Assembly: GCA_036566745.1 (NCBI GenBank) | Contig: DATCVR010000356.1 | Coordinates: 1-25,641, forward strand | Direction: 5' to 3' | DNA: 25,641 bases | Source of the DNA: DATCVR01 sp036566745 | Lineage (GTDB): Bacteria; Actinomycetota; Actinomycetes; Jiangellales; Jiangellaceae | Shown: positions 13,660 through 22,471 of the stretch, in pieces | How the letters are laid out: each line of letters opens with the position of its first letter | Numbering within the stretch: the stretch's first letter is position 1 | The notes under the pieces: model-generated | The model's database searches: none | The model's input: only the letters and a program-made list of their open reading frames with translations | What the model was told of the DNA's origin: nothing | Translations under genes and position numbers: made by a program

Positions 13660-15147
13660 GTGCCCACCCACGCTGTGCACCGTCCACCGCTCGCCCGCGG
13701 CCCGGTGCTGAGTGCCGCGGCGGCGATGGCGATCGTCCTCGCGCTCACCTCGAACCGCTACGGCTACCACCGCGACGAGCTCTACTTCCGGATGCTCGAC
13801 CCGGCCTGGGGCTACGTCGACCAGCCACCGTTGACCCCGCTGCTGGCCCGGGCGTTCTCCGCGGTCATCGCCGACGAGGTGTGGGCGATCCGGATCCCGG
13901 CGATGCTGGCCGCCGTCGCCTCGGTGCTGGTGGTGGCCCTGATCACCCGCGAGTTCGGCGGCGGCCGCTCCGCGCAGGCCTGGTGCGCGTGGGGCTACGC
14001 GTTCGCCTCGCTGCCGCTCGCGTTCGGGCACATCCTGCTGACCGCGTCGCTCGACCTCGTGGTGTGGCCGGCCGTGGCGCTGTTCGCGGTCCGCGCGGTG
14101 CTGCGCGAGCAACCGGCCTGGTGGCTCGCCGCGGGCGCCGTGGTGGGCGTGAGCACGTACAACAAACTGCTGGTCGTGCTCCTGGTGGCTGCGCTGGCCG
14201 CCGGGTTGCTGCTGGTCGGGCCTCGGCGCGAGCTGGTGTCGCGGGGGCTGCTGGCCGGTGCCGCGCTGGCGGTGGTCATCGCGCTGCCGAACCTCGTCTA
14301 CCAGGCCTCCCACGGTTGGCCACAGCTGGAGATGGGTGCGGCGCTCGCGGAGAACAACGCCGACGAGGTCCGCGTGATGATGTGGCCGTTCCTGTTCCTG
14401 GCCCTGGGGCCGCCGCTGGCGCTGGTGGCCGGCGCCGGGCTCGTGGCGCTGGTACGCCGGCCGGCCTGGCGGCGGGCCCGCTTCCTGGCAGCGGCGTTCC
14501 CGGTGCTGCTCGTGCTGTCGTGGATCGCCGCAGGTCAGGCCTACTATCCCTCGGGTCTGGTGACCGTGCTGTTCGCGGTGGGCTGCGTCCCGCTCGCCGA
14601 GGCATTGTCCCGGTCGCGTCGGCTGTGGCGGGTGCTCGCGGTGGCCGCCGTCGTGGTCAACGCGGCGATCTGCCTCACGGTGTCGCTGCCGGTCCTGCCG
14701 TTGTCCGCCCTGGGGTCCAGCCCGGTCCTGGGGGTGAACCCGGCGGTCGCCGACCAGGTGGGCTGGCCGGAATACGTCCGCCAGGTCGCCGACGTGTACG
14801 ACGCATTGCCAGCGGCCGATGCGGCCGGTGCCGTCGTCATCGCCACCAACTACGGCGAGGCGGGGGCGATCGACCGGTACGGCCCGGCGCTGGGACTGCC
14901 CAAGGTGTACAGCGGGCAGAACGAGCTGTACCACTCCGCGCGGCCCCCGGACGACGCCCGCGTCGCGATCATCGTCGGGGCGCAGGCCGACTCCGCCGCG
15001 CGGTCCTTCGGGTCCTGCGACGTGGCCGCCCGTCTCGACAACGGTGTGGACGTCGACAACGAGGAACAGGGCGAGCCGGTCATGGTGTGCCGCGATCCGC
15101 AGCTGCCGTGGGACGAGCTCTGGCCGCGCTTCCAGCATCTCGACTGA
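13660..15147 (+). CDS. GT39/ArnT-like membrane glycosyltransferase
   Basis: A 495-residue polytopic protein with roughly ten hydrophobic helices and a soluble C-terminal domain from about residue 370. The N-terminal loop after the first helix contains YGYHRDELYFRMLDPAWGY, with the conserved Asp-Glu of the GT-C fold, then YVDQPPLTPLLAR, which is typical of the PMT_2/ArnT-like group using polyprenyl-phosphate sugar donors. It probably transfers a sugar to a lipid or wall component on the outer side. GTG 13660 directly follows the transpeptidase TAG; no independent ribosome site is visible, suggesting coupling. A short 6-bp hairpin (15147-15162) overlaps the end of the stop codon. The acceptor is unknown. 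Confidence 0.8.
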   Translation: MPTHAVHRPPLARGPVLSAAAAMAIVLALTSNRYGYHRDELYFRMLDPAWGYVDQPPLTPLLARAFSAVIADEVWAIRIPAMLAAVASVLVVALITREFGGGRSAQAWCAWGYAFASLPLAFGHILLTASLDLVVWPAVALFAVRAVLREQPAWWLAAGAVVGVSTYNKLLVVLLVAALAAGLLLVGPRRELVSRGLLAGAALAVVIALPNLVYQASHGWPQLEMGAALAENNADEVRVMMWPFLFLALGPPLALVAGAGLVALVRRPAWRRARFLAAAFPVLLVLSWIAAGQAYYPSGLVTVLFAVGCVPLAEALSRSRRLWRVLAVAAVVVNAAICLTVSLPVLPLSALGSSPVLGVNPAVADQVGWPEYVRQVADVYDALPAADAAGAVVIATNYGEAGAIDRYGPALGLPKVYSGQNELYHSARPPDDARVAIIVGAQADSAARSFGSCDVAARLDNGVDVDNEEQGEPVMVCRDPQLPWDELWPRFQHLD

Positions 15148-15162
15148 GCCGGCCGCCCGGCT

Positions 15163-15859
15163 GGACCCGTGGGTACGGCGCTCTGCTCGGCCACGACCTC
15201 GACGCGGTGGTGCTGGCCAACGACTTCCACCGGCACGCCCCGCTGGCGAATCAGTGCCTGGAGGCCGGCAAGCACGTGCTCAGCGAGACGACCGCCTGCC
15301 TGACCCCGGCCGAGGGCGTGGAGCTGATCGACGCGGTCGAGAGCAGCGGCCTGACGTACATGCTCGCCGAGAACTACCCGTACATGCGGCACAACCAGGA
15401 GATGCGCCGCCGCTACGCCGCGGGGACGATCGGTGCGGATCCGGCGCGAGGCGTTCGACACCGCCAGTGGCGAACTCGAGGAGATCAACGTACACACCGG
15501 AGTTCCCGCGTCATCACGACGCCGCGCTGGCCACCGGGCACAGCGGCTCCGACTACTTCGTCGTGCTGGAGTTCGCGGAGGCCGTGCGCACCTGCACGGC
15601 GCCGTTCTTCGACGTGTACCGCGCGGTGACGATGGCGGAGATCGGCATCCAGGCCTGGCGTTCCTGTCTGGCCGACGGCGCGCCGTTCCCGATCCACGAC
15701 CTCGATGATCCGCGCGCGCGGGCCGTCATGGCCGCCGACGCCTTCAGCCCGGATCCGAGCGCCGCAGGAGCCAGGGCGCCGGTCCGGGTCGGTCCGGCGC
15801 GCCCGCCGTCGGCCGACGCGGTGGCCTACACGGAGGCGATCTGGAACGCCGCTACATGA
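15163..15859 (+). pseudogene. Decayed Gfo/Idh/MocA-type oxidoreductase
   Basis: Three pieces of one NAD(P)-dependent oxidoreductase in three frames. Piece 1 (about 15163-15432) reads DLDAVVLANDFHRHAPLANQ, EAGKHVLSETTACLTPAEG and YMLAENYPYMRHNQEMRR, corresponding to the second half of the Rossmann domain; the first 60 or so residues with the GxGxxG loop are absent. Piece 2 (about 15434-15500, next frame) reads REAFDTASGELEEINVHTG. Piece 3 (about 15500-15859, third frame) reads HHDAALATGHSGSDYFVVLE, FFDVYRAVTMAEIGIQAWRS and GAPFPIHDLDD, the family's C-terminus, ending at TGA 15857-15859. Most of the central substrate domain is missing between pieces 1 and 2. Truncation, an internal deletion and a frameshift make a functional protein very unlikely. 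Confidence 0.75.
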
Positions 15860-16159
15860 CCTCCGGACCGGCTCGTTTCGCCGAGTGTGGCGGACATCAC
15901 TGTGAAAAGAACGCAAAGTCAGCAAATGAGAAGCGATTCCAGACGCTCTACCTTCGGGATAACGTGAGCGCCACTTGCCGCGCTGAACCCCTGTGCGCGA
16001 CGAGTGGGAGGGTGGGCGTAGCCGCTCAGCGTTCCCGGGGTCCGGTACGGCGCGGCCGGGGGGTCTGACCCGCGTCTGCCGGGCATCCCGCCACACGACC
16101 ACTCGGATCCGCCGCCTTCGTCGGCAGCGGGTCCGAGTGGTCGTTTCGTGGTTCGGGGC
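15860..16159. other. 300-bp intergenic region without gene
   Basis: No supported coding region. Positions 15899-15965 are markedly AT-richer than the rest of the window (GTGAAAAGAACGCAAAGTC, AGCAAATGAGAAGCGATTCC) and include TACCTT at 15949-15954 and GGATAACG at 15957-15964, possible -10 elements on the plus strand that have no gene downstream. A strong hairpin follows at 16096-16143. It may hold a small RNA or be the old promoter region of something lost with the neighbouring pseudogene. Confidence 0.4.
16096..16143. terminator. Strong hairpin 3' of helicase gene
   Basis: CGACCACTCGGA (16096-16107) pairs perfectly with TCCGAGTGGTCG (16132-16143), and a T-G wobble plus four more pairs extend the stem inward. 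It lies 17 nt past the stop of the minus-strand helicase. On the plus strand it is followed by TTTCG, so it may terminate in either direction. Confidence 0.65.
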
Positions 16160-17725
<1,566 letters not shown>

Positions 17726-17877
17726 TCGTCGAAGGATCCCCGAGGCGTGACACGACCTGATGACGGCTGCGGGGCCGCTCGACCGTGCGAGTGCACGGGG
17801 GCGCCGCGCCACAGCGCGAAATGGACGTCCGGAACGTCTCGAGGGGCGCCCGTTTTGGCCCGGACGCCATCATTACC

Positions 17878-17890
17878 ACTGGCCAGTGTA
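17878..17890. promoter_or_regulatory. Divergent promoter region: palindrome and TACACT
   Basis: The 276-bp gap between the helicase and ferritin-like genes holds a perfect 10-bp palindrome ACTGGCCAGT (17878-17887) overlapping TACACT on the minus strand (17885-17890), a possible -10 for the helicase. Transcription would start near 17878, inside the palindrome, which could bind a repressor. Confidence 0.25.
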
Positions 17891-17988
17891 GCGGTTGGAC
17901 CCATGGATCCTGGCTGGACATGGGGCGAAAGGGAAACGGCATCCCGGTTTCGTCCATCCGGGCTGACGTGCACGGGAACGGCGGAAGC

Positions 17989-17994
17989 TATCGT
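17989..17994 (+). promoter_or_regulatory. -10 hexamer TATCGT, leaderless ferritin-like gene
   Basis: TATCGT ends 7 nt before the GTG at 18002, which puts the expected transcription start at or next to the first base of the start codon. There is no Shine-Dalgarno-like sequence in between (TGCGCGC). Confidence 0.45.
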
Positions 17995-18001
17995 TGCGCG
18001 C

Positions 18002-18694
18002 GTGAGCGACGCACAGGACAAGCCGTTCGACCACGATCCCGAGTACCGCAGCGGCGTGATCGACCTGCTCGGCGTGCTCGGGCTCGGCGAGCTCACGGCG
18101 TTCGAGCGGCTGGCCGCCGACGCCGAGCTGGCGCCCACGCTGGCCGACAAGGCGGCGCTCGCGGCGATGGCGGTGGCGGAGTTCCGGCACTTCGAGCTCG
18201 TCCGCGACCGCCTGACCGAGCTGGGCGTGTCCGTCGACGAGGCGATGATGCCCTTCCGGCAGCCCTACGAGGACTTCCACGCCCACACCGCGCCGTCGAA
18301 CTGGCTCGAAGGGCTGGTCAAGGCCTACGTGGGTGACGGCATCGGCGCCGACTTCTACCGTGAGGTCGCCAGCGTGGTCGACGACGACACCCGCGAGCTC
18401 GTCCACGCGGTACTGGCCGACACCGGCAACTCCGAGTTCGTGGTCGAGCGAGTCCGCCAGGCGATCGAGGCCGACCCCCGGGTGGGCGGCCGGCTGGCGC
18501 TGTGGGGACGCCGGCTGGTGGGCGAGGCGCTGTCGCAGGCCCAGCGGGTGGCGGTGGACCGCGATGCTCTCGCGGCGCTGATCGTCGGGGGAGCGGATCG
18601 CCCGGGCATGGACCTCGCACAGCTGGGTCGGGTGTTCGCCAAGCTCACCGAGAACCACGCCAAGCGGATGGCGAGCCTCGGGCTGGCGTCCTGA
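18002..18694 (+). CDS. Ferritin-like fold protein
   Basis: A 230-residue, nearly all-helical protein that I recognise as the ferritin-like family encoded beside a DEAD-box helicase in many actinobacteria. Helix 1 carries E30 (LGLGELTAFERLA) and helix 2 carries E60xxH63 (AVAEFRHFELVRDRL), the expected half of a carboxylate-bridged di-iron site. The ligands in the second helix pair are less clear; candidates are around DTGNSEFVVERV and TENHAKRM. MiaE-type tRNA hydroxylases share the fold, but assigning that reaction would be a guess. GTG 18002 fits the leaderless promoter; the frame is open far upstream, antisense through the helicase, and that extension is not real. It converges on the DUF3107 gene. 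Confidence 0.75.
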   Translation: MSDAQDKPFDHDPEYRSGVIDLLGVLGLGELTAFERLAADAELAPTLADKAALAAMAVAEFRHFELVRDRLTELGVSVDEAMMPFRQPYEDFHAHTAPSNWLEGLVKAYVGDGIGADFYREVASVVDDDTRELVHAVLADTGNSEFVVERVRQAIEADPRVGGRLALWGRRLVGEALSQAQRVAVDRDALAALIVGGADRPGMDLAQLGRVFAKLTENHAKRMASLGLAS

Positions 18695-18742
18695 CCGGTG
18701 CCGTCCGTCGGTGGTGACGAACGACGCCGGCCAGGCATGCGC

Positions 18743-18970
18743 TCAGAGGGCGCCGAAGCCCACCCTGCGCTCGACCGGCTCGCCCAGCTCGATGTACGTG
18801 AGGTGCTGGGTGCGGACGAGAACCCGACGGCCGCGTTCGTCGGTGAGGTCGAGCAGGCCGTTCTCGTCGACGAGGGCCGCGCGGATGGCCTCCTCGATCT
18901 CTTCGGGCGCTTGGGTGCTCTCGAGCACCAGCTCGCGCGTGGCGTTGTGCACGCCGATCTTGACCTCCAC
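18743..18970 (-). CDS. DUF3107 small protein
   Basis: A 75-residue protein of the DUF3107 family, full length for that family. It reads VEVKIGVHNATRELVLESTQ, then an acidic helix (APEEIEEAIRAAL), LLDLTDERGRRVLVRTQHL and TYIELGEPVERRVGFG, compatible with a small beta-alpha-beta fold. Function unknown; I recall it as a conserved actinobacterial ATP-binding-annotated protein, but see no nucleotide motif. GTG 18970 has GGAG in the preceding 12 nt (minus strand) and begins the homology; the frame continues upstream to 19027 without support. It is the gene after tetR on the same strand with a 120-nt gap, which contains TAACCT (minus, 19032-19037) as a possible own promoter. Confidence 0.8.
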   Translation of the reverse strand: MEVKIGVHNATRELVLESTQAPEEIEEAIRAALVDENGLLDLTDERGRRVLVRTQHLTYIELGEPVERRVGFGAL

Positions 18971-19090
18971 GGCCGCTCCTGCCTTCTCGGGGCGAGCCCT
19001 GCGCCCGCGTCGTTGCGTCGTCACCAACGTCAGGTTAGTCGAGTGTCGTCCCGGCCCAGACCCGTGTGCGCCACGAGCGTAAAGAGGACC

Positions 19091-19714
19091 TCAGCCGTCG
19101 AGCTTCGGGAAGCCGCGGATGCCGCGCCAGCCCAGTGCGGCGACCAGTTCGGCGGCCGTGCCGCGCGGGATCGAGCCGCCCGACGCCCGCCAGTACCGCG
19201 CCGTGACCTGGGCGATGCCGACCATGCCCACCGCGAGCAGCGTGGACTCCTCGGACGGCAGGCCGGTATCGTCGGCGATGATCGTCGCGACCTCGCGGGA
19301 GCACAGCTCGGTGAGCTTGTCGAGGCGCTCCTTCACTTCCGGAGCGTTGGTGAGGTCGGACTCGAAGAGCAGGCGATAGTAGCCGGACTCGTCGTCGACG
19401 AAGTCGAAGTAGGCGCTCACCGTGGCGATGACCCGCTGCTTGTTGTCGGCCGTGGAGCCCAGGGCGAGGTGGATGCGGCCCAGCAGCTCCTCGGTGGCGG
19501 CGTCGATCAGCGCGAGGTAGAGCTCGAGCTTGCCCGGGAAGTGCTGGTAGAGGACGGGCTTGCTGACCCCGGCCCGCACCGCGATCTCGTCCATGGCGGC
19601 CGCGTGGTACCCATTGGCGACGAACACCTCGCGCGCCGCGCTGAGCAGCTGGGCGCGGCGCTGACCTCGCGGCATGCGGACACCACGGGCGGGCACCTGC
19701 GGCAGGGCGGCCAC
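19091..19714 (-). CDS. TetR/AcrR-family transcriptional regulator
   Basis: A 207-residue repressor-type protein. The N-terminal helix-turn-helix is at about residues 24-66 (LLSAAREVFVANGYHAAAMD, then EIAVRAGVSKPVLYQHFPGK), a close match to the TetR consensus. The rest is helical ligand-binding/dimer domain (FDFVDDESGYYRLLFESDL, LAVGMVGIAQVTARYWRAS). GTG 19714 is preferred because GAGGAGA lies at the right distance on the minus strand; ATG 19675 would remove 13 residues and also fits. Inverted repeats with GGGACGA half-sites lie directly upstream, one spanning its -10, which suggests autoregulation. The target genes and ligand are unknown; nearest candidates are DUF3107, the acidic small protein and the hydrolase. 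Confidence 0.88.
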   Translation of the reverse strand: MAALPQVPARGVRMPRGQRRAQLLSAAREVFVANGYHAAAMDEIAVRAGVSKPVLYQHFPGKLELYLALIDAATEELLGRIHLALGSTADNKQRVIATVSAYFDFVDDESGYYRLLFESDLTNAPEVKERLDKLTELCSREVATIIADDTGLPSEESTLLAVGMVGIAQVTARYWRASGGSIPRGTAAELVAALGWRGIRGFPKLDG

Positions 19715-19733
19715 ATCTCTCCTCGGGTCGGCT

Positions 19734-19755
19734 CTCGGGATCGTATCGTCCCGAG
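19734..19755 (-). promoter_or_regulatory. Candidate TetR operator over -10 TACGAT
   Basis: CTCGGGA (19734-19740), 8-nt spacer, TCCCGAG (19749-19755) form a perfect 7-bp-arm inverted repeat. On the minus strand TACGAT (19740-19745) sits within it and has the right distance to serve as -10 for tetR at 19714, with a leader of about 20 nt holding GAGGAGA. A dimeric repressor bound here would block RNA polymerase. More half-sites follow at 19768-19773, 19782-19790 and 19806-19813. Confidence 0.55.
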
Positions 19756-19824
19756 ATAGTTCTACTTGGGACGTTTCATCTGGGGACGATCGCACTCGGC
19801 GGCGGTCGTCCCCCGGCGAACTGC

Positions 19825-20055
19825 TCAGCGGTAGTCGTCCTCGTCGTACTCGACGACCAGGCTCTGCTCGTAGGCGTCGGCCTGGTCGGCGTCGTCGGGG
19901 AGCGCCGTGGGCAGTGGCGAGGCGTGCTCGACCACCTCCTGGAGCTGCTCGACGGCATCGGCCTCGGGGGCGTCGGCGGCCTCGGGCCGGGAGTCGTCGG
20001 AGGCCAGGACCTCGGCCGGCTCGGCCTCGTCCGGCCGGATTTCGTCGTCGGACAT
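19825..20055 (-). CDS. Small acidic protein, function unknown
   Basis: A 76-residue, very acidic protein (MSDDEIRPDEAEPAEVLASD at the start, EYDEDDYR at the end), rich in Asp, Glu, Ala and Pro and probably largely disordered, with one predicted helix around AVEQLQEVVEHA. No family recognised. It is supported by a strong ribosome site (GGGGAGGTGG, minus strand, just upstream of ATG 20055) and by a TAGGCT hexamer on the minus strand at 20090-20095. The frame also opens upstream to 20079, with an ATG that precedes the ribosome site, so 20055 is preferred. It lies upstream of tetR on the same strand, with the half-site cluster between them. Confidence 0.6.
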   Translation of the reverse strand: MSDDEIRPDEAEPAEVLASDDSRPEAADAPEADAVEQLQEVVEHASPLPTALPDDADQADAYEQSLVVEYDEDDYR

Positions 20056-20114
20056 GCGTCCACCTCCCCACCTCGGCATGCTCTGAACGAGCCTACTGCG
20101 CGCGGGAGTCGTCC

Positions 20115-20120
20115 TACGAT
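20115..20120 (+). promoter_or_regulatory. -10 hexamer TACGAT, leaderless hydrolase gene
   Basis: TACGAT ends 7 nt before GTG 20128, so the predicted start of transcription coincides with or just precedes the start codon. The seven bases between (CGGTTCC) contain no ribosome site. This is the same arrangement as at 7335 and 17989. Confidence 0.45.
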
Positions 20121-20127
20121 CGGTTCC

Positions 20128-21093
20128 GTGGACACCATCTCCGGGTGGCCGGGGGAGTCAGTGACGCTGCCGGGTGGCGCACGGGTCTTCGTCCGGCACG
20201 CGTCGGCCGGGTCGGTCGCGTCGACCCGGTCGGCCGGTGCAGCGCCGAGCGCGCCGCCGGTTGTCGAGATCCACGGTCTCGGCGGTTCGTCGACCAACTG
20301 GACCACGCTCATGCGCGAGTTGCGCGACGAGTTCGAGCAGTGGGCTCCGGACCTTCCCGGGTACGGCGAGTCGCCGCCGGCCTCGGGGCATACGGTCGAC
20401 GACTACGTCGGCGTGGTCGAGGCGTTCCTCGAACGCTTCGACCGTCCGGTCCACCTCGTCGGCAACTCGATGGGCGGCATGATCTGCGTGCTGGTCGCCG
20501 CGGACCGGCCCGACCTCGTCGCCTCGCTGAGCCTGTTCTCACCGGCGATGCCCGGCTTCCGGCTCCCGAGCGCCGCGTGGATGACCGCCGTGCTCGCCCT
20601 TCCCCGCGTGGGCGAACGGATGCTGGCCAAGACCAACGGGGTGCTCGACGACGCCCAGGTGGCCCGGCTCGCCGCGATCCTCTACGCCGACGTCACGGCG
20701 GTCGACCGGGCCGAGCTCGACTTCGCCGTCGAGCAGCGCCGGCGCTGGATGGCCCAGCCGCACGCCGACGCCGTGCTGCTGGCCTCGCTGCGATCGATCG
20801 TCGGCCGATACGCGCTGCCGCAGCGCCGGTCGGTGTGGGCGGCGGCCCGGCGGATCCTCTGCCCGGCCCTGGTCGTGGTCAGCGGCAAGGACGCGCTGAT
20901 CGGCTCGGCCGCCCTGAACCGATGGCGCCGGACGCTGCCGCGAGCCCGCATCGTGCGCCTGCCCGCCTCGGGTCACGTGCCGATGATGGAACACCCGGGC
21001 ACGGCGGCCGACCTGGTCAGGACGTTCATCCACGATGCGAGCGCGATCCGTCCAGGACGCGGACAACAGGACCGGGAATGGCGGGACGCGTGA
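20128..21093 (+). CDS. Alpha/beta-hydrolase fold protein
   Basis: A 321-residue alpha/beta hydrolase. The oxyanion-hole region is VVEIHGLGGSSTNW, the nucleophile is S114 in the elbow GNSMGG, the acid is D255 (SGKDALIG) and the base is H283 (SGHVPMMEHP); the triad is complete. A lid region of helices lies between about residues 140 and 230. It probably acts on an ester, lactone or similar bond; nothing indicates the substrate. GTG 20128 fits a leaderless transcript. It precedes moeZ on the same strand with a 64-bp gap, a neighbourhood I recall from other actinomycetes. Confidence 0.85.
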   Translation: MDTISGWPGESVTLPGGARVFVRHASAGSVASTRSAGAAPSAPPVVEIHGLGGSSTNWTTLMRELRDEFEQWAPDLPGYGESPPASGHTVDDYVGVVEAFLERFDRPVHLVGNSMGGMICVLVAADRPDLVASLSLFSPAMPGFRLPSAAWMTAVLALPRVGERMLAKTNGVLDDAQVARLAAILYADVTAVDRAELDFAVEQRRRWMAQPHADAVLLASLRSIVGRYALPQRRSVWAAARRILCPALVVVSGKDALIGSAALNRWRRTLPRARIVRLPASGHVPMMEHPGTAADLVRTFIHDASAIRPGRGQQDREWRDA

Positions 21094-21157
21094 CACCGTT
21101 GGCCACAAAGAGCACCGACGCCACGAACTGACGGTCGTCATCACCTCTGGAGCCATC

Positions 21158-22330
21158 GTGTCCTTGCCACCCCTGGTCGAACCCGCCGCCGAGCTCAGCG
21201 TCGACGAGGTTCGCCGCTATTCGAGGCACCTGATCATCCCCGACGTCGGCATGACCGGCCAGAAGCGGCTGAAGAACGCCAAGGTGCTGGTCATCGGGGC
21301 CGGCGGGCTGGGTTCGCCGGCCTTGCTCTACCTCGCCGCCGCAGGCGTGGGCACGCTGGGCATCGTCGAGTTCGACGAGGTCGACGAGTCCAATCTCCAG
21401 CGCCAGATCATCCACGGGCAGTCCGACATCGGCCGGTCCAAGGCGCAGTCGGCGCGCGACTCCATCAAGGAGACCAACCCGTACGTCAACGTCGTTCTGC
21501 ACGAGACCCGGCTCGACAACGACAACGCGCTGGAGATCTTCGCGGGCTACGACCTCATCCTCGACGGCACCGACAACTTCGCCACCCGGTACCTGGTCAA
21601 CGACGCCGCGGTGCTCACCGGCAAGCCGTACGTGTGGGGTTCGATCTACCGCTTCGAGGGCCAGGTCAGCGTCTTCTGGGCCGAGCACGGACCGCAGTAC
21701 CGCGACCTCTACCCCGAGGCTCCGCCGCCCGGCATGGTGCCCTCGTGCGCCGAGGGCGGCGTGCTCGGTGTGCTGTGCGCGTCCATCGGCTCGATCATGG
21801 TCACCGAGGCGATCAAGCTCATCACCGGCGTCGGCGACCCGCTGGTCGGGCGGCTGATGGTCTACGACGCCCTCGAGATGAGCTACACCACGCTGAAGAT
21901 CCGCCGCGACCCCGATGCCGCGCCCATCACCGAGCTGATCGACTACGACGCCTTCTGCGGCACCATCAGCGACGAGGCCGCCGATGCCGCGGTGGGTTCG
22001 ACCATCTCGGTGAAGACGCTGAGCGGCTGGCTCGACGAGCGGTCCCGTGGCGAGCGCGACTTCGTCCTGGTCGACGTCCGCGAGCCCAATGAGTACGAGA
22101 TCAACCGGATCCCGGGCTCGGTGCTCATCCCCAAGGGCGAGTTCCTCAGCGGCGCGGCGCTCGAGCAGCTGCCCCAGGACAAGCCGGTGGTGCTCCACTG
22201 CAAGTCGGGCATGCGCTCGGCCGAGGCGCTGGCGGTCGTGAAGGGCGCCGGCCTGTCCGACGCCGTGCACGTCGGCGGCGGCGTCGTGGCCTGGGTCAAC
22301 CAGATCGACCCGTCGCAGCCCTCCTACTGA
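21158..22330 (+). CDS. moeZ: Adenylyltransferase/sulfurtransferase MoeZ
   Basis: A 390-residue fusion of a ThiF/MoeB-type adenylating domain (about 1-275) and a rhodanese domain (about 285-388). GAGGLG at 47-52 is the ATP-binding loop, ESNLQRQIIHGQSDIGRSKA follows, and C197 (VPSCAEGG) is the usual active cysteine. The rhodanese cysteine is C348 (LHCKSGMRS). It should adenylate the C-terminal glycine of ubiquitin-like sulfur carriers (MoaD, CysO, ThiS-like) and load sulfur for molybdopterin, cysteine or thiamine synthesis. No CxxC pairs are present, so the zinc ligands of E. coli MoeB are lacking. The GTG at 21158 follows TGGAG and gives the normal family length. None of its carrier proteins is encoded in the window. 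Confidence 0.93.
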   Translation: MSLPPLVEPAAELSVDEVRRYSRHLIIPDVGMTGQKRLKNAKVLVIGAGGLGSPALLYLAAAGVGTLGIVEFDEVDESNLQRQIIHGQSDIGRSKAQSARDSIKETNPYVNVVLHETRLDNDNALEIFAGYDLILDGTDNFATRYLVNDAAVLTGKPYVWGSIYRFEGQVSVFWAEHGPQYRDLYPEAPPPGMVPSCAEGGVLGVLCASIGSIMVTEAIKLITGVGDPLVGRLMVYDALEMSYTTLKIRRDPDAAPITELIDYDAFCGTISDEAADAAVGSTISVKTLSGWLDERSRGERDFVLVDVREPNEYEINRIPGSVLIPKGEFLSGAALEQLPQDKPVVLHCKSGMRSAEALAVVKGAGLSDAVHVGGGVVAWVNQIDPSQPSY

Positions 22331-22341
22331 CCCGTCGTGGA

Positions 22342-22435
22342 CCTGAATGATCACGTTCAGCAGGGGATCGGGTGCCCCGGCAGGCCTGTAGGCCTCGTGA
22401 TGCACCCGAATGCCTGCTGAACGTGATCATTCAGG
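22342..22435. repeat. Dispersed palindromic element, copy C (complete)
   Basis: The complete copy. A perfect 23-bp outer inverted repeat joins 22342-22364 to 22413-22435 and includes TGAATGATCACGTTCAGCAG. Inside, a second perfect 7-bp stem CGGGTGC (22369-22375) / GCACCCG (22402-22408) shares the same axis, enclosing a loop with the conserved centre 22381-22403 (CAGGCCTG... CCTCGTGATGC). It fills the gap between the convergent moeZ and flippase-like genes, 11 nt after the moeZ stop, so it could also stop transcription from both sides. Confidence 0.85.
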
Positions 22436-22471
22436 CCGGCGCCCTTCTGGGCCAGAGGTGGGGCGTGGCGG

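Noticed and set aside
13189..15138. Minus-strand open frame of 649 codons, His/Arg/Gln rich
   Set aside because: It is antisense to the transpeptidase and glycosyltransferase genes, has a composition typical of shadow frames in GC-rich DNA and no recognisable domain.
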